Assembly (NCBI GenBank): GCA_947594095.1
Contig: CANQEA010000055.1
Location: forward strand, 1-8,840
DNA: 8,840 bases
Source: an uncultured Clostridia bacterium
GTDB lineage: Bacteria; Bacillota_A; Clostridia; TANB77; CAG-508
Direction: 5' to 3'
Position 1 is the first letter of the stretch. Each line of letters starts with the position of its first letter. The position numbers and the translations under genes are program-made. Under the pieces are notes generated by a model that was given only the letters and a program-made list of their open reading frames with translations, was not told the origin of the DNA and ran no database searches. Positions 1 through 5,817 of this stretch are shown here, one piece after another.

Positions 1-1628
1 GTTCTTAGTTTTACTTCTAATATGTCGTCATTTATTTTTTTACCAATAGTTATTCTAATTGGAATACCAATTAAATCTGCATCATTGAATTTAATCCCAG
101 GTCTTTCATTTCTGTCATCTATCATAGTATCAATACCCAAATCATTTAGCTTTTTATATAGTTCTTCTCCAACAGATAATTGTTTTTCATCTTTTGGATT
201 AATTACAATAATTGATACTTTATATGGAGCGATATTCATTGGCCAAATTATTCCGTTTTCGTCGTGATTTTGTTCTACGACAGAAGCTAAAATTCTTTCT
301 ATTCCAATTCCATAACATCCCATTACAACAGGATATAATTTGTTGTCATCTCCTAAATAGTTTAAACCTAAATTTTCTGAATATTTAGTACCTAATTTGA
401 ATGTATTTCCAACTTCTATTCCTTTTTTAAATGTTAATTTATTACCACATTTAGGACATAAGTCACCTTCTTGAACATTTACTATATCTCCTGATATGTC
501 GTATTTAAAATCTGTAATGTTAGCATTTATGTAATGATATCCTTCTTTATTTCCACCACAGCAGAAGTTTTTCATATTTAAAATTTCATTATCAATTACT
601 ATTTTTACATTTTTCAAACCAATTGGACCAGTATAGCCAGCAACTGCATTTGAAGTAGAAATTAATTTCTCATCTGCAAAGTCAATCTCTGTTGCATCTA
701 GTAATTTTAGTACTTTTGTTTCGTTTAAATCTCTATTTCCTTTTATAAAGAAAATAACCAATTCTCCATCAACATTCATTAATAATGCTTTTACACTTTT
801 CTCAATATCTAAATTTAAATATTTACAAACATCTTCAATAGTGTGACAATTTGGTGTTTCTACTAATTGAAGTTCTTTTTTATCTTCAGAGTCATTAGAT
901 AGCATATTTTCTGCAACAGGTGCAATTTCTATGTTTGAAGAGTATTCACAGTTATTACAAAGTACTAATATATCTTCACCAATATCTGTAATTGCTTGGA
1001 ATTCTTCTGAAAGACTTCCGCCCATTGCTCCTGTATCTGCTTTTACTACTCTATAATCTATACCTAATTCTGTAAATATTTTATTGTATGCGTCAAACAT
1101 TTTTTGATAAGAAACATCGAGTCCATCATAATTTGTATCGAAACTATAAGCATCTTTCATGGTAAACTCTCTTGTTCTTATTAAACCAAGCCTTGGTCTA
1201 ATTTCATCTCTGTATTTTGTACCTATTTGGTAAATTGTAAAAGGTAAATCTTTATATGATTTTGTTTTACTCATTGCAGTTAATACAAAGATTTCTTCAT
1301 GTGTTGGACCTAATGCATATTCTCTATCATATCTATCATTTAATTTAAACATACTAGAACCAAAAATATTTTTTCTACCTGATTTTTCAAAAACATCCAT
1401 TGGTAATAAAGAAGGCATTTTTAGCTCATTTGCTCCAGCTTCATTCATATGTTTGCGTACTATATTTTCTATATTATTTAATGCTTTCTTTCCTAAGGGA
1501 AGGATAGCGTATATTCCATTTCCTATTTTTTTAATCATTCCGCTTCTAACTAATAAATTTCCGCTTATTGAATCTTCATCTGATACATTTTCTTTAATTG
1601 TATAAAAAAAATCTTTGCTTAATCTCAT
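1..1628 (-). CDS. proS: Prolyl-tRNA synthetase, bacterial type with editing insertion (3' end missing)
   Basis: Charges tRNA-Pro with proline in the cytoplasm. The reverse-strand translation gives about 542 residues. Class II motif 1 lies near residues 30-75. Motif 2 contains the YRDEIRPRLGLIRTREF core. Motif 3 contains GCYGIGIERILA near residue 440. Between motifs 2 and 3 is the INS (YbaK-like) editing domain, with the segment DIEKSVKALL; its lysine is about residue 280, close to the catalytic Lys279 of the E. coli enzyme. The anticodon-binding domain begins after IIWPMNIAPYKV. Family members are about 570 residues, so roughly 30 C-terminal residues lie beyond position 1. I chose the ATG at 1626-1628 because an AGGAGG lies 9 nt upstream. 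Another in-frame ATG abuts the AGGAGG and is too close to be used. No T-box leader is visible. Confidence 0.97.
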   Translation of the reverse strand, partial: MRLSKDFFYTIKENVSDEDSISGNLLVRSGMIKKIGNGIYAILPLGKKALNNIENIVRKHMNEAGANELKMPSLLPMDVFEKSGRKNIFGSSMFKLNDRYDREYALGPTHEEIFVLTAMSKTKSYKDLPFTIYQIGTKYRDEIRPRLGLIRTREFTMKDAYSFDTNYDGLDVSYQKMFDAYNKIFTELGIDYRVVKADTGAMGGSLSEEFQAITDIGEDILVLCNNCEYSSNIEIAPVAENMLSNDSEDKKELQLVETPNCHTIEDVCKYLNLDIEKSVKALLMNVDGELVIFFIKGNRDLNETKVLKLLDATEIDFADEKLISTSNAVAGYTGPIGLKNVKIVIDNEILNMKNFCCGGNKEGYHYINANITDFKYDISGDIVNVQEGDLCPKCGNKLTFKKGIEVGNTFKLGTKYSENLGLNYLGDDNKLYPVVMGCYGIGIERILASVVEQNHDENGIIWPMNIAPYKVSIIVINPKDEKQLSVGEELYKKLNDLGIDTMIDDRNERPGIKFNDADLIGIPIRITIGKKINDDILEVKLR

Positions 1629-1655
1629 TATTTTCATCCTCCTAAATTTAGAACT

Positions 1656-1684
1656 ATTTTATCATAAAAAATAAAAATAAGCAA
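1656..1684 (-). promoter_or_regulatory. Promoter of proS
   Basis: On the minus strand TTGCTT (1684-1679) is followed by a 17-nt spacer and TAAAAT (1661-1656). The -10 is preceded by TGA, which makes it an extended -10. It lies about 28 nt upstream of the proS start codon, which implies a short leader. Predicted from consensus only. Confidence 0.7.
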
Positions 1685-1704
1685 ACATTTTTATGCTTGT
1701 TTTC

Positions 1705-1816
1705 TGGAGCAATTACGAAACAAGTATGTGAAAAGATGACATACTTTGTATCAATCTCTATTATATAATTCGATTTATTGCTGTTTGCTTTAACATAATT
1801 TTTAGAATTTACCAAT
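1705..1816 (+). repeat. Copy A of a ~110-nt foldable repeat upstream of nuclease A
   Basis: This stretch aligns to 5570-5679 with about 99 of 112 columns identical and two single-base gaps (hand alignment). Both copies lie in the same orientation, upstream of a DUF1016 nuclease gene. The first ~50 nt fold back: AAGTATGT (1722-1729) pairs perfectly with ACATACTT over a 9-nt loop. The stem extends outward through GAAAC, with one mismatch and one bulged T, to a GAG/CTC base. No open reading frame of note runs through it. It could be a structured RNA, a regulatory element, or the end of a mobile cassette. Confidence 0.85.
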
Positions 1817-1864
1817 GCAAAATTAAACATTTTAATACAATTTATGGAAATTTTTTACATTTTA

Positions 1865-1873
1865 TGCTATACT
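1865..1873 (+). promoter_or_regulatory. Extended -10 promoter of nuclease A operon
   Basis: TGC followed by TATACT is an extended -10 element. No good -35 lies at the right distance, which is common for extended -10 promoters. Transcription would start near 1880, about 10 nt before the inverted repeat at 1890-1912 and about 53 nt before the TTG start. Confidence 0.65.
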
Positions 1874-1889
1874 ACTTATAGTTTTGAAA

Positions 1890-1912
1890 TTGTGTAGATA
1901 CTGTTTGCACAA
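1890..1912 (+). promoter_or_regulatory. Inverted repeat (7-N9-7) in the leader of nuclease A
   Basis: TTGTGTA-N9-TGCACAA. The pairing extends outward to AATTGTG/CACAATT (1888-1914), with one weak position in the arm. It sits just after the predicted start of transcription. Size, spacing and arm sequence match the site at 5773-5795 upstream of nuclease B. It could be an operator for a dimeric regulator or a leader hairpin. Confidence 0.7.
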
Positions 1913-1932
1913 TTAGAAAGTGAGGTATTACT

Positions 1933-2964
1933 TTGGCTAATAATTTAATAAATACTGATAATGAAATAAACAATATATTTGACAATATTAAGGAATTAGT
2001 AATTAATAGTAGAAATAGAGTATATTCTACTGTTAATACTGAAATGCTCAATTTATATTGGAACATTGGAAGAGCAATTATGGAAATACAACAAGGTGAT
2101 GAAAGAGCTTCTTATGGAGAAACTGTACTTGAAAAACTATCTCAAAAATTAACAAATGAATTTGGAAAAGGCTTTTCTAAAAGGAATTTAGAAAGAATGA
2201 GAAAATTTTATATTTATTTTCCAATTGCGACAACAGTGTCGTCGCAATTGAGTTGGTCACACTATCTTGAATTATTAAAAATAGATGAAGAGTCAAAAAG
2301 AAGTTTCTATATCAAAGAAACTATAAATTCAAAATGGAGTGTTCGTGAATTACAAAGACAAATTGGTTCATTGTTGTATGAAAGATTGGTTTTGTCAGCC
2401 GATAAAAATAAAATATTAGAATTAGCAGAAAAAGGACAAGAACTAAAAGAAAGTAAAGATCTAGTAAAAGACCCATTTGTACTAGAATTTCTTGATATTA
2501 AAGAAAATACTGATTATTTGGAATCCGATTTAGAAAAAAACATATTAGAACATTTAAAAGAATTTTTATTAGAATTAGGAAAAGGATTTATGTTTGTGGG
2601 TTCACAAGTAAGACTAACATTAGAAGAAGATCACTTTTACCCTGATTTAATTTTTTATAATAGACTTTTAAAATGCTTTGTAATAATTGATTTAAAAATT
2701 GGAAAAGTAACTCATCAAGATATTGGTCAAATGCAGATGTATGTTAACTATTATGATAGAGAAATAAAAAGTGATGATGAAAATCCAACTGTTGGAATAT
2801 TACTCTCTACTTTAAAAAATAAAACAGTCGTAAAATATACATTACCAGAAGATAATAAAAATATTTTTTCTTCTAGTTATAAATTACATTTGCCAACAGA
2901 ACAGGAATTAATTGATGCAGTAGAAGAAGAAAAGAAAAATTTGGAATTAAATGATAATACTTAG
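1933..2964 (+). CDS. YhcG/DUF1016-family PDDEXK nuclease (nuclease A)
   Basis: A 343-residue protein with both family domains. The DUF1016 N-terminal helical domain (about residues 20-150) has LYWNIGR, FSKRNLERMRKFY, the SSQLSWSHYLELL core and KWSVRELQRQI. The PDDEXK nuclease domain (about 175-325) has YPDLIFY with Asp238, then a strand ending DLK (Asp253, Lys255), and the GQMQMYVNYYD helix. The usual family E-x-K is D-x-K here, which is compatible with catalysis. The TTG start is supported by GAGG ending 7 nt upstream; no nearby ATG has a better site. Codons 98-105 encode an inverted repeat at 2225-2247. It is probably co-transcribed with the gene 40 nt downstream. Family members are often found in restriction-modification and defence loci, but no methylase or specificity gene is present here. 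The biological role is unproven. Confidence 0.93.
   Translation: MANNLINTDNEINNIFDNIKELVINSRNRVYSTVNTEMLNLYWNIGRAIMEIQQGDERASYGETVLEKLSQKLTNEFGKGFSKRNLERMRKFYIYFPIATTVSSQLSWSHYLELLKIDEESKRSFYIKETINSKWSVRELQRQIGSLLYERLVLSADKNKILELAEKGQELKESKDLVKDPFVLEFLDIKENTDYLESDLEKNILEHLKEFLLELGKGFMFVGSQVRLTLEEDHFYPDLIFYNRLLKCFVIIDLKIGKVTHQDIGQMQMYVNYYDREIKSDDENPTVGILLSTLKNKTVVKYTLPEDNKNIFSSSYKLHLPTEQELIDAVEEEKKNLELNDNT
2225..2247. repeat. Inverted repeat (7-N9-7) inside nuclease A coding sequence
   Basis: TTGCGAC-N9-GTCGCAA. The pairing extends to 10-bp arms (CAATTGCGAC at 2222-2231 and GTCGCAATTG at 2241-2250). It encodes the stretch IATTVSSQ just before the conserved LSWSH motif. It lies at the same codons and in the same reading register as the inverted repeat in nuclease B at 6098-6120, with different but still self-complementary arms. 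Confidence 0.85.
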
Positions 2965-3004
2965 ATTATAAAAAATATATTCAAGTATTAAATAGGAGGT
3001 ATTT

Positions 3005-3712
3005 ATGCAAAATGATATAAATAAAAATGATATAATACAATTTATTGAAAATATTCCAAGCAATGTAGAAATAATAGATGATTTTATTGATAATAAATTA
3101 TCATATGTTGATTATTTAGACACTATTGAAGAATTAGTAAAACCTCTAAAAGCTATTAGAAATATCTATGGATTTGCAAAAAAACAAAGATTTAAAACAT
3201 TTTTAAAATCTATATCAACACAAATAAATGAAACAAATTTTGTTGATATAAATAATGTTAATAAATTGCAGAAATATGTTTTAAATGATACTAATGTTGA
3301 TTTTATTATCAATACTATAGATAATTCTATTAATAGCAAATCTATAAAATGTTCTAGCCTTTTGGGTATATATGCTGGAGATATTTTAAATAAATATAAA
3401 AGTATAGATTATATAGATTTGCAAATAATAGATATATTAAAAAACATAAATGACATAGAATTAAAAGTCTTTAAAGAGTTTGTTCAAAAAACACTTAATA
3501 TAGATGAAGATTATTATGTACCTTCTGATATATTAAATAATGATAATGTAGAAGAAACATTTTTAATATTCAATAAATTTGAATATTATCAAATGATTTC
3601 TAGACCTAATCATTCAACAGTTAGAGACATTGATGGGCAACCTACTGCATTTAAAGTAAGTTATATAGGAAAAAAATTATATAATTTACTAGAAAAAACT
3701 AATATCTTATAA
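3005..3712 (+). CDS. Helical protein of unknown function, in operon with nuclease A
   Basis: I do not recognise a named family with certainty. The 235-residue protein is acidic, rich in Asn and Ile, and predicted mostly helical, with no signal peptide or membrane segment. Residues 38-70 hold a helix followed by a KKQRFKTFLKS segment. Residues 95-165 hold repeated short helices with an LLGIYAGDIL core. The C-terminal 40 residues (LIFNKFEYYQM through VSYIGKKLYNLL) resemble the winged-helix-like tail of DUF4393-type abortive-infection proteins; this is a pattern impression, not a match. AGGAGGT lies 4 nt before the ATG. It starts 40 nt after nuclease A with no terminator between them. The context suggests a partner or modulator of nuclease A. 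Base composition is extremely AT-rich (two 60-base lines counted at 20-27% GC). Confidence 0.85.
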   Translation: MQNDINKNDIIQFIENIPSNVEIIDDFIDNKLSYVDYLDTIEELVKPLKAIRNIYGFAKKQRFKTFLKSISTQINETNFVDINNVNKLQKYVLNDTNVDFIINTIDNSINSKSIKCSSLLGIYAGDILNKYKSIDYIDLQIIDILKNINDIELKVFKEFVQKTLNIDEDYYVPSDILNNDNVEETFLIFNKFEYYQMISRPNHSTVRDIDGQPTAFKVSYIGKKLYNLLEKTNIL

Positions 3713-3777
3713 ATTTCTTTTTATTGGTGTTGTTTTTATATAATGCAATTATTTTAATATTTAAATATTTAATAAGC

Positions 3778-3816
3778 AAGAAATCAGTGAGTCATACTAT
3801 AACTCGCTGATTTCTT
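3778..3816. terminator. Bidirectional terminator between convergent genes
   Basis: A 15-bp stem (3778-3792 with 3802-3816) contains one T-G wobble, and the loop is 9 nt. It is followed by ATTTTGTT on the plus strand. The outer bases AAGCAA and TTGCTT can extend the pairing. It lies 65 nt after the helical-protein stop and 19 nt after the minus-strand gene's stop, so it can serve both. Confidence 0.85.
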
Positions 3817-3834
3817 ATTTTGTTGCTTGAAAAT

Positions 3835-4734
3835 TCAAATTAAACGATAGTCGGTACCATCAGGTAACTGGAATTTGAATCTCCTATCAAAAGTTCTATC
3901 CTTCTTTTCGATAGGATATTTCTTTGTTTTTAAGCTATATGGACAAATATAAACATACAAAGAGAAATTATCGATTTTTTCTGCTTCTTCTTTTGAAAGA
4001 AAGCGAATCTCTTGAAGTTTTGGTTCATCACAACCATATTCCCATACATCTCGGAACCTAAAATCATTTTCATGTTCCCAAAGATTAATAATTCCTACAT
4101 ACTGATTACCACCTACAACTGCGAACTGAATAGGATGTTCTTCTCCTGTAAAACCATCCTTGTCCTTTGTTGTACCAGTTGCAAGTAAACGAGCATTATA
4201 GAAACTATATGTGCCTGAAAGCTTGAGATTCATCTCAATAATCTTTTTGTCCTTATTACATCCAAAATCCTTTTTGCACTTATACCTTGAATCATAGATG
4301 TACTGCATTTTTGCAATAGGTGCTTTAGTAGCAACAGCTTCTAAACTATAAAAACCATATACAGTATAGTTACCTATGTTTTTTGCATCCTCATCAGGGT
4401 AAACTTTAAAATAATATTCACTTTCATCTTTTGATGTACCATATTCGTGAACATTATATTCAAAATACCCTGATGTAGTGCAAAAGTGTGGATTAACTAC
4501 ACCTATAAATGCAACAGGTCCAATTTCCTTGCAAAAACCAAAGCCACAATGATAACCAGTTAAATTGTTTAAAGCTACAACTTCATCGTAGCTATATTGC
4601 CCATCTAACAGATAGTCATTGCATCCAGTAGTGTCATGTGCATGTATAAAAAAATGTTTTCCAATTTTTTCTACACTCACATCCCGTTTAGGATTTGCTT
4701 TTTTTACAAGCATAATCAGAATTTTTTCAAGCAT
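3835..4734 (-). CDS. Orphan protein of unknown function, 299 residues
   Basis: I do not recognise this protein. It has eight cysteines (38, 63, 68, 85, 153, 159, 235, 264), including the CGFGFC and CKKDFGC pairs that could bind metal, and many aromatic and glycine residues that suggest a beta-rich soluble fold. There is no convincing signal peptide or membrane span; the first 10 residues are hydrophobic but short. The ATG at 4732-4734 is supported by AAGGAGG about 7 nt upstream; Met8 is a possible later start with no site of its own. GC content is clearly higher than in neighbouring genes (two 60-base lines counted at 32-38%), which suggests separate acquisition. It is transcribed alone, convergent with the nuclease A operon and divergent from apt. 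Confidence 0.85.
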   Translation of the reverse strand: MLEKILIMLVKKANPKRDVSVEKIGKHFFIHAHDTTGCNDYLLDGQYSYDEVVALNNLTGYHCGFGFCKEIGPVAFIGVVNPHFCTTSGYFEYNVHEYGTSKDESEYYFKVYPDEDAKNIGNYTVYGFYSLEAVATKAPIAKMQYIYDSRYKCKKDFGCNKDKKIIEMNLKLSGTYSFYNARLLATGTTKDKDGFTGEEHPIQFAVVGGNQYVGIINLWEHENDFRFRDVWEYGCDEPKLQEIRFLSKEEAEKIDNFSLYVYICPYSLKTKKYPIEKKDRTFDRRFKFQLPDGTDYRLI

Positions 4735-4792
4735 ATTCTTTCCTCCTTAATACTTTATTGTTGATAACCTACTATATGTAAAACTAAAAGCT

Positions 4793-4809
4793 AGAGAAAA
4801 TATTTCTCT
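4793..4809. repeat. Short palindrome upstream of the orphan gene
   Basis: AGAGAAA-ATA-TTTCTCT is a perfect 7-bp inverted repeat with a 3-nt centre. It lies about 60 nt upstream of the orphan gene start, in the gap between it and apt. Its position is suitable for an operator, but nothing else supports that. Confidence 0.4.
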
Positions 4810-4821
4810 CATTATTTAGTG

Positions 4822-4860
4822 AAAAAAAAAAAGACAATGACATAGCACTTGGCTATATCA
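4822..4860 (-). other. Hairpin plus T-tract on the minus strand, function unclear
   Basis: On the minus strand a 9-bp stem with one wobble (4860-4852 with 4846-4838, 5-nt loop) is followed after 5 nt by 11 Ts (A-tract at 4822-4832). It resembles a terminator, but the gap between stem and T-tract is larger than usual. No minus-strand gene lies upstream of it. It might act as an attenuator in a long leader of the orphan gene. Confidence 0.35.
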
Positions 4861-4929
4861 TATTTTACATAATTTTTCAATAAAAAATCGCATATTCTAT
4901 AAAATTTACTGTTTTTAATTTTTATTATA

Positions 4930-4958
4930 TTGAAAAATAAAAATTTTAATGATAAAAT
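4930..4958 (+). promoter_or_regulatory. Promoter of apt
   Basis: TTGAAA (4930-4935), a 17-nt spacer and TAAAAT (4953-4958) make a near-consensus vegetative promoter. It overlaps a possible TTG start at 4930, which argues against that start and for the ATG at 4984. Confidence 0.75.
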
Positions 4959-4983
4959 ACAAATAAGGGGGAGCTTAAGTATT

Positions 4984-5524
4984 ATGAAAATTATAAGAAA
5001 TGATTTAAAAAGTAAATTAAATATAAGAACGGAAAAAGACTTTCCGATTGATGGTATTGAATATATAGATATAACCCCACTTATTATACAAAATAAATCT
5101 TTTGAAGAAATAATAGACAAATTTGAAAAAGAATTACATAATAAAAAAATAGATTATATTGTAGCTCCTGAAGCAAGAGGTTTTTTATTTCGGTGCAACT
5201 GTTGCTAGCAGATTAAAAATCGGTTGTATACCAGTTAGAAAAAAAGGAAAATTAGCACCAACAACAGTTGAAAGTATGTTTGAATATGAAAAAGAATATG
5301 GAAAAGACTTTTTAGAGCTTCCTAAGTTAGTTGATACAAATTATAGTGGTAAAAATTTTTATATAATGGATGATATATACGCAACAGGTAACACTATGAA
5401 AGCAATTAGTGATGCTATTAAAAAATTAGGGGGGAATATCATTGGAAAAGGTGTTGTAATGAATATTATAGGATTAAATAATGATAGAGATGTATTTTCA
5501 CTATTAGATGTAGAAGAAGAATAA
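4984..5524 (+). pseudogene. apt: Adenine phosphoribosyltransferase, interrupted by a +1 frameshift
   Basis: The intact enzyme makes AMP from adenine and PRPP in purine salvage. Starting at ATG 4984 (GGGGGAG about 11 nt upstream), the frame gives the Apt N-terminus with DFPIDGIEYIDITPLI and PEARGFLF. It then leaves the family pattern and stops at 5208. Skipping one base in 5181-5190 (T-runs of 6 and 3) restores GATVASRLKIG, VRKKGKL and the PRPP-binding DDIYATGNT, ending in a stop at 5522-5524. The corrected product is 179 residues, normal for Apt. The rest of the frame is clean, so this is a very recent mutation, a sequencing error at a homopolymer, or less likely programmed slippage. Promoter and terminator are intact. 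Confidence 0.9.
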
Positions 5525-5548
5525 AGGAAGGGTATTCCCTTCCTTTAT
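5521..5548 (+). terminator. Terminator of apt
   Basis: A perfect 12-bp stem with a TATT loop (ATAAAGGAAGGG paired with CCCTTCCTTTAT) starts on the apt stop codon. The following GGTTTG is a poor T-tract, so termination may be partial. Confidence 0.7.
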
Positions 5549-5569
5549 GGTTTGTAAGGTGCCTTAAAT

Positions 5570-5679
5570 TGGAGCGATTACGAAACAGGTATGCGAAAAA
5601 ATGACATATTTGTTTCAATCTCTCTTATATAATTCGATTTATTGTATTTACTTTAACATAACTTTTATAATTTATCAAT
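5570..5679 (+). repeat. Copy B of the ~110-nt foldable repeat, upstream of nuclease B
   Basis: This is the partner of 1705-1816. GAAACAGGTATG (5582-5593) pairs with CATATTTGTTTC as a 12-bp stem containing two G-T wobbles. A two-base bulge follows, then GATT/AATC and GAG/CTC. Several differences from copy A keep the pairing (for example A-T changed to G-T), which fits a structure acting as plus-strand RNA. It begins 21 nt after the apt terminator, so it could also mark the left edge of an inserted cassette. Confidence 0.85.
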
Positions 5680-5759
5680 ACTTTTGGAATAATAATAAAA
5701 ATTAATTTTGTCATTTTATATAATAATTTTAATTAAAAACAACAATTATTTAAAAAATA

Positions 5760-5768
5760 TGATATAAT
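5760..5768 (+). promoter_or_regulatory. Extended -10 promoter of nuclease B
   Basis: TGA followed by a consensus TATAAT. No -35 is apparent at 17 nt. Transcription would start near 5775, inside the inverted repeat at 5773-5795. Confidence 0.7.
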
Positions 5769-5772
5769 GCAA

Positions 5773-5795
5773 TTGTGCAAAAACTTTCTGCACAA
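5773..5795 (+). promoter_or_regulatory. Inverted repeat (7-N9-7) at the start of transcription of nuclease B
   Basis: TTGTGCA-N9-TGCACAA is perfect and extends to 9-bp arms (AATTGTGCA/TGCACAATT, 5771-5797). It overlaps the predicted transcription start, a typical repressor position. It matches the site inside the nuclease B gene (6098-6120) at 21 of 23 bases, and has the architecture of the site before nuclease A. Confidence 0.8.
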
Positions 5796-5817
5796 TTTAA
5801 TAAAAGAAGGTGTTTAG

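Noticed and set aside
22..267. Open frame of 81 codons on the plus strand
   Set aside because: It lies antisense within proS, whose minus-strand frame carries clear class II synthetase motifs.
1629..1720. T-box leader for proS
   Set aside because: The predicted promoter leaves too short a leader, and no T-box sequence or antiterminator is present.
1872..2066. Minus-strand open frame overlapping the start of nuclease A
   Set aside because: It is an AT-rich shadow of the nuclease A leader and N-terminus, with no ribosome binding site.
4812..5120. Minus-strand open frame of about 100 hydrophobic codons
   Set aside because: It overlaps the apt promoter and N-terminal coding region; its hydrophobicity is what a reverse reading of A-rich coding DNA gives.
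1705..5679. The two ~110-nt repeats as CRISPR repeats or transposon ends
   Set aside because: Only two copies lie 3.9 kb apart in direct orientation, with no spacers, no transposase and no visible target duplication. A cassette-boundary role remains possible but unsupported.
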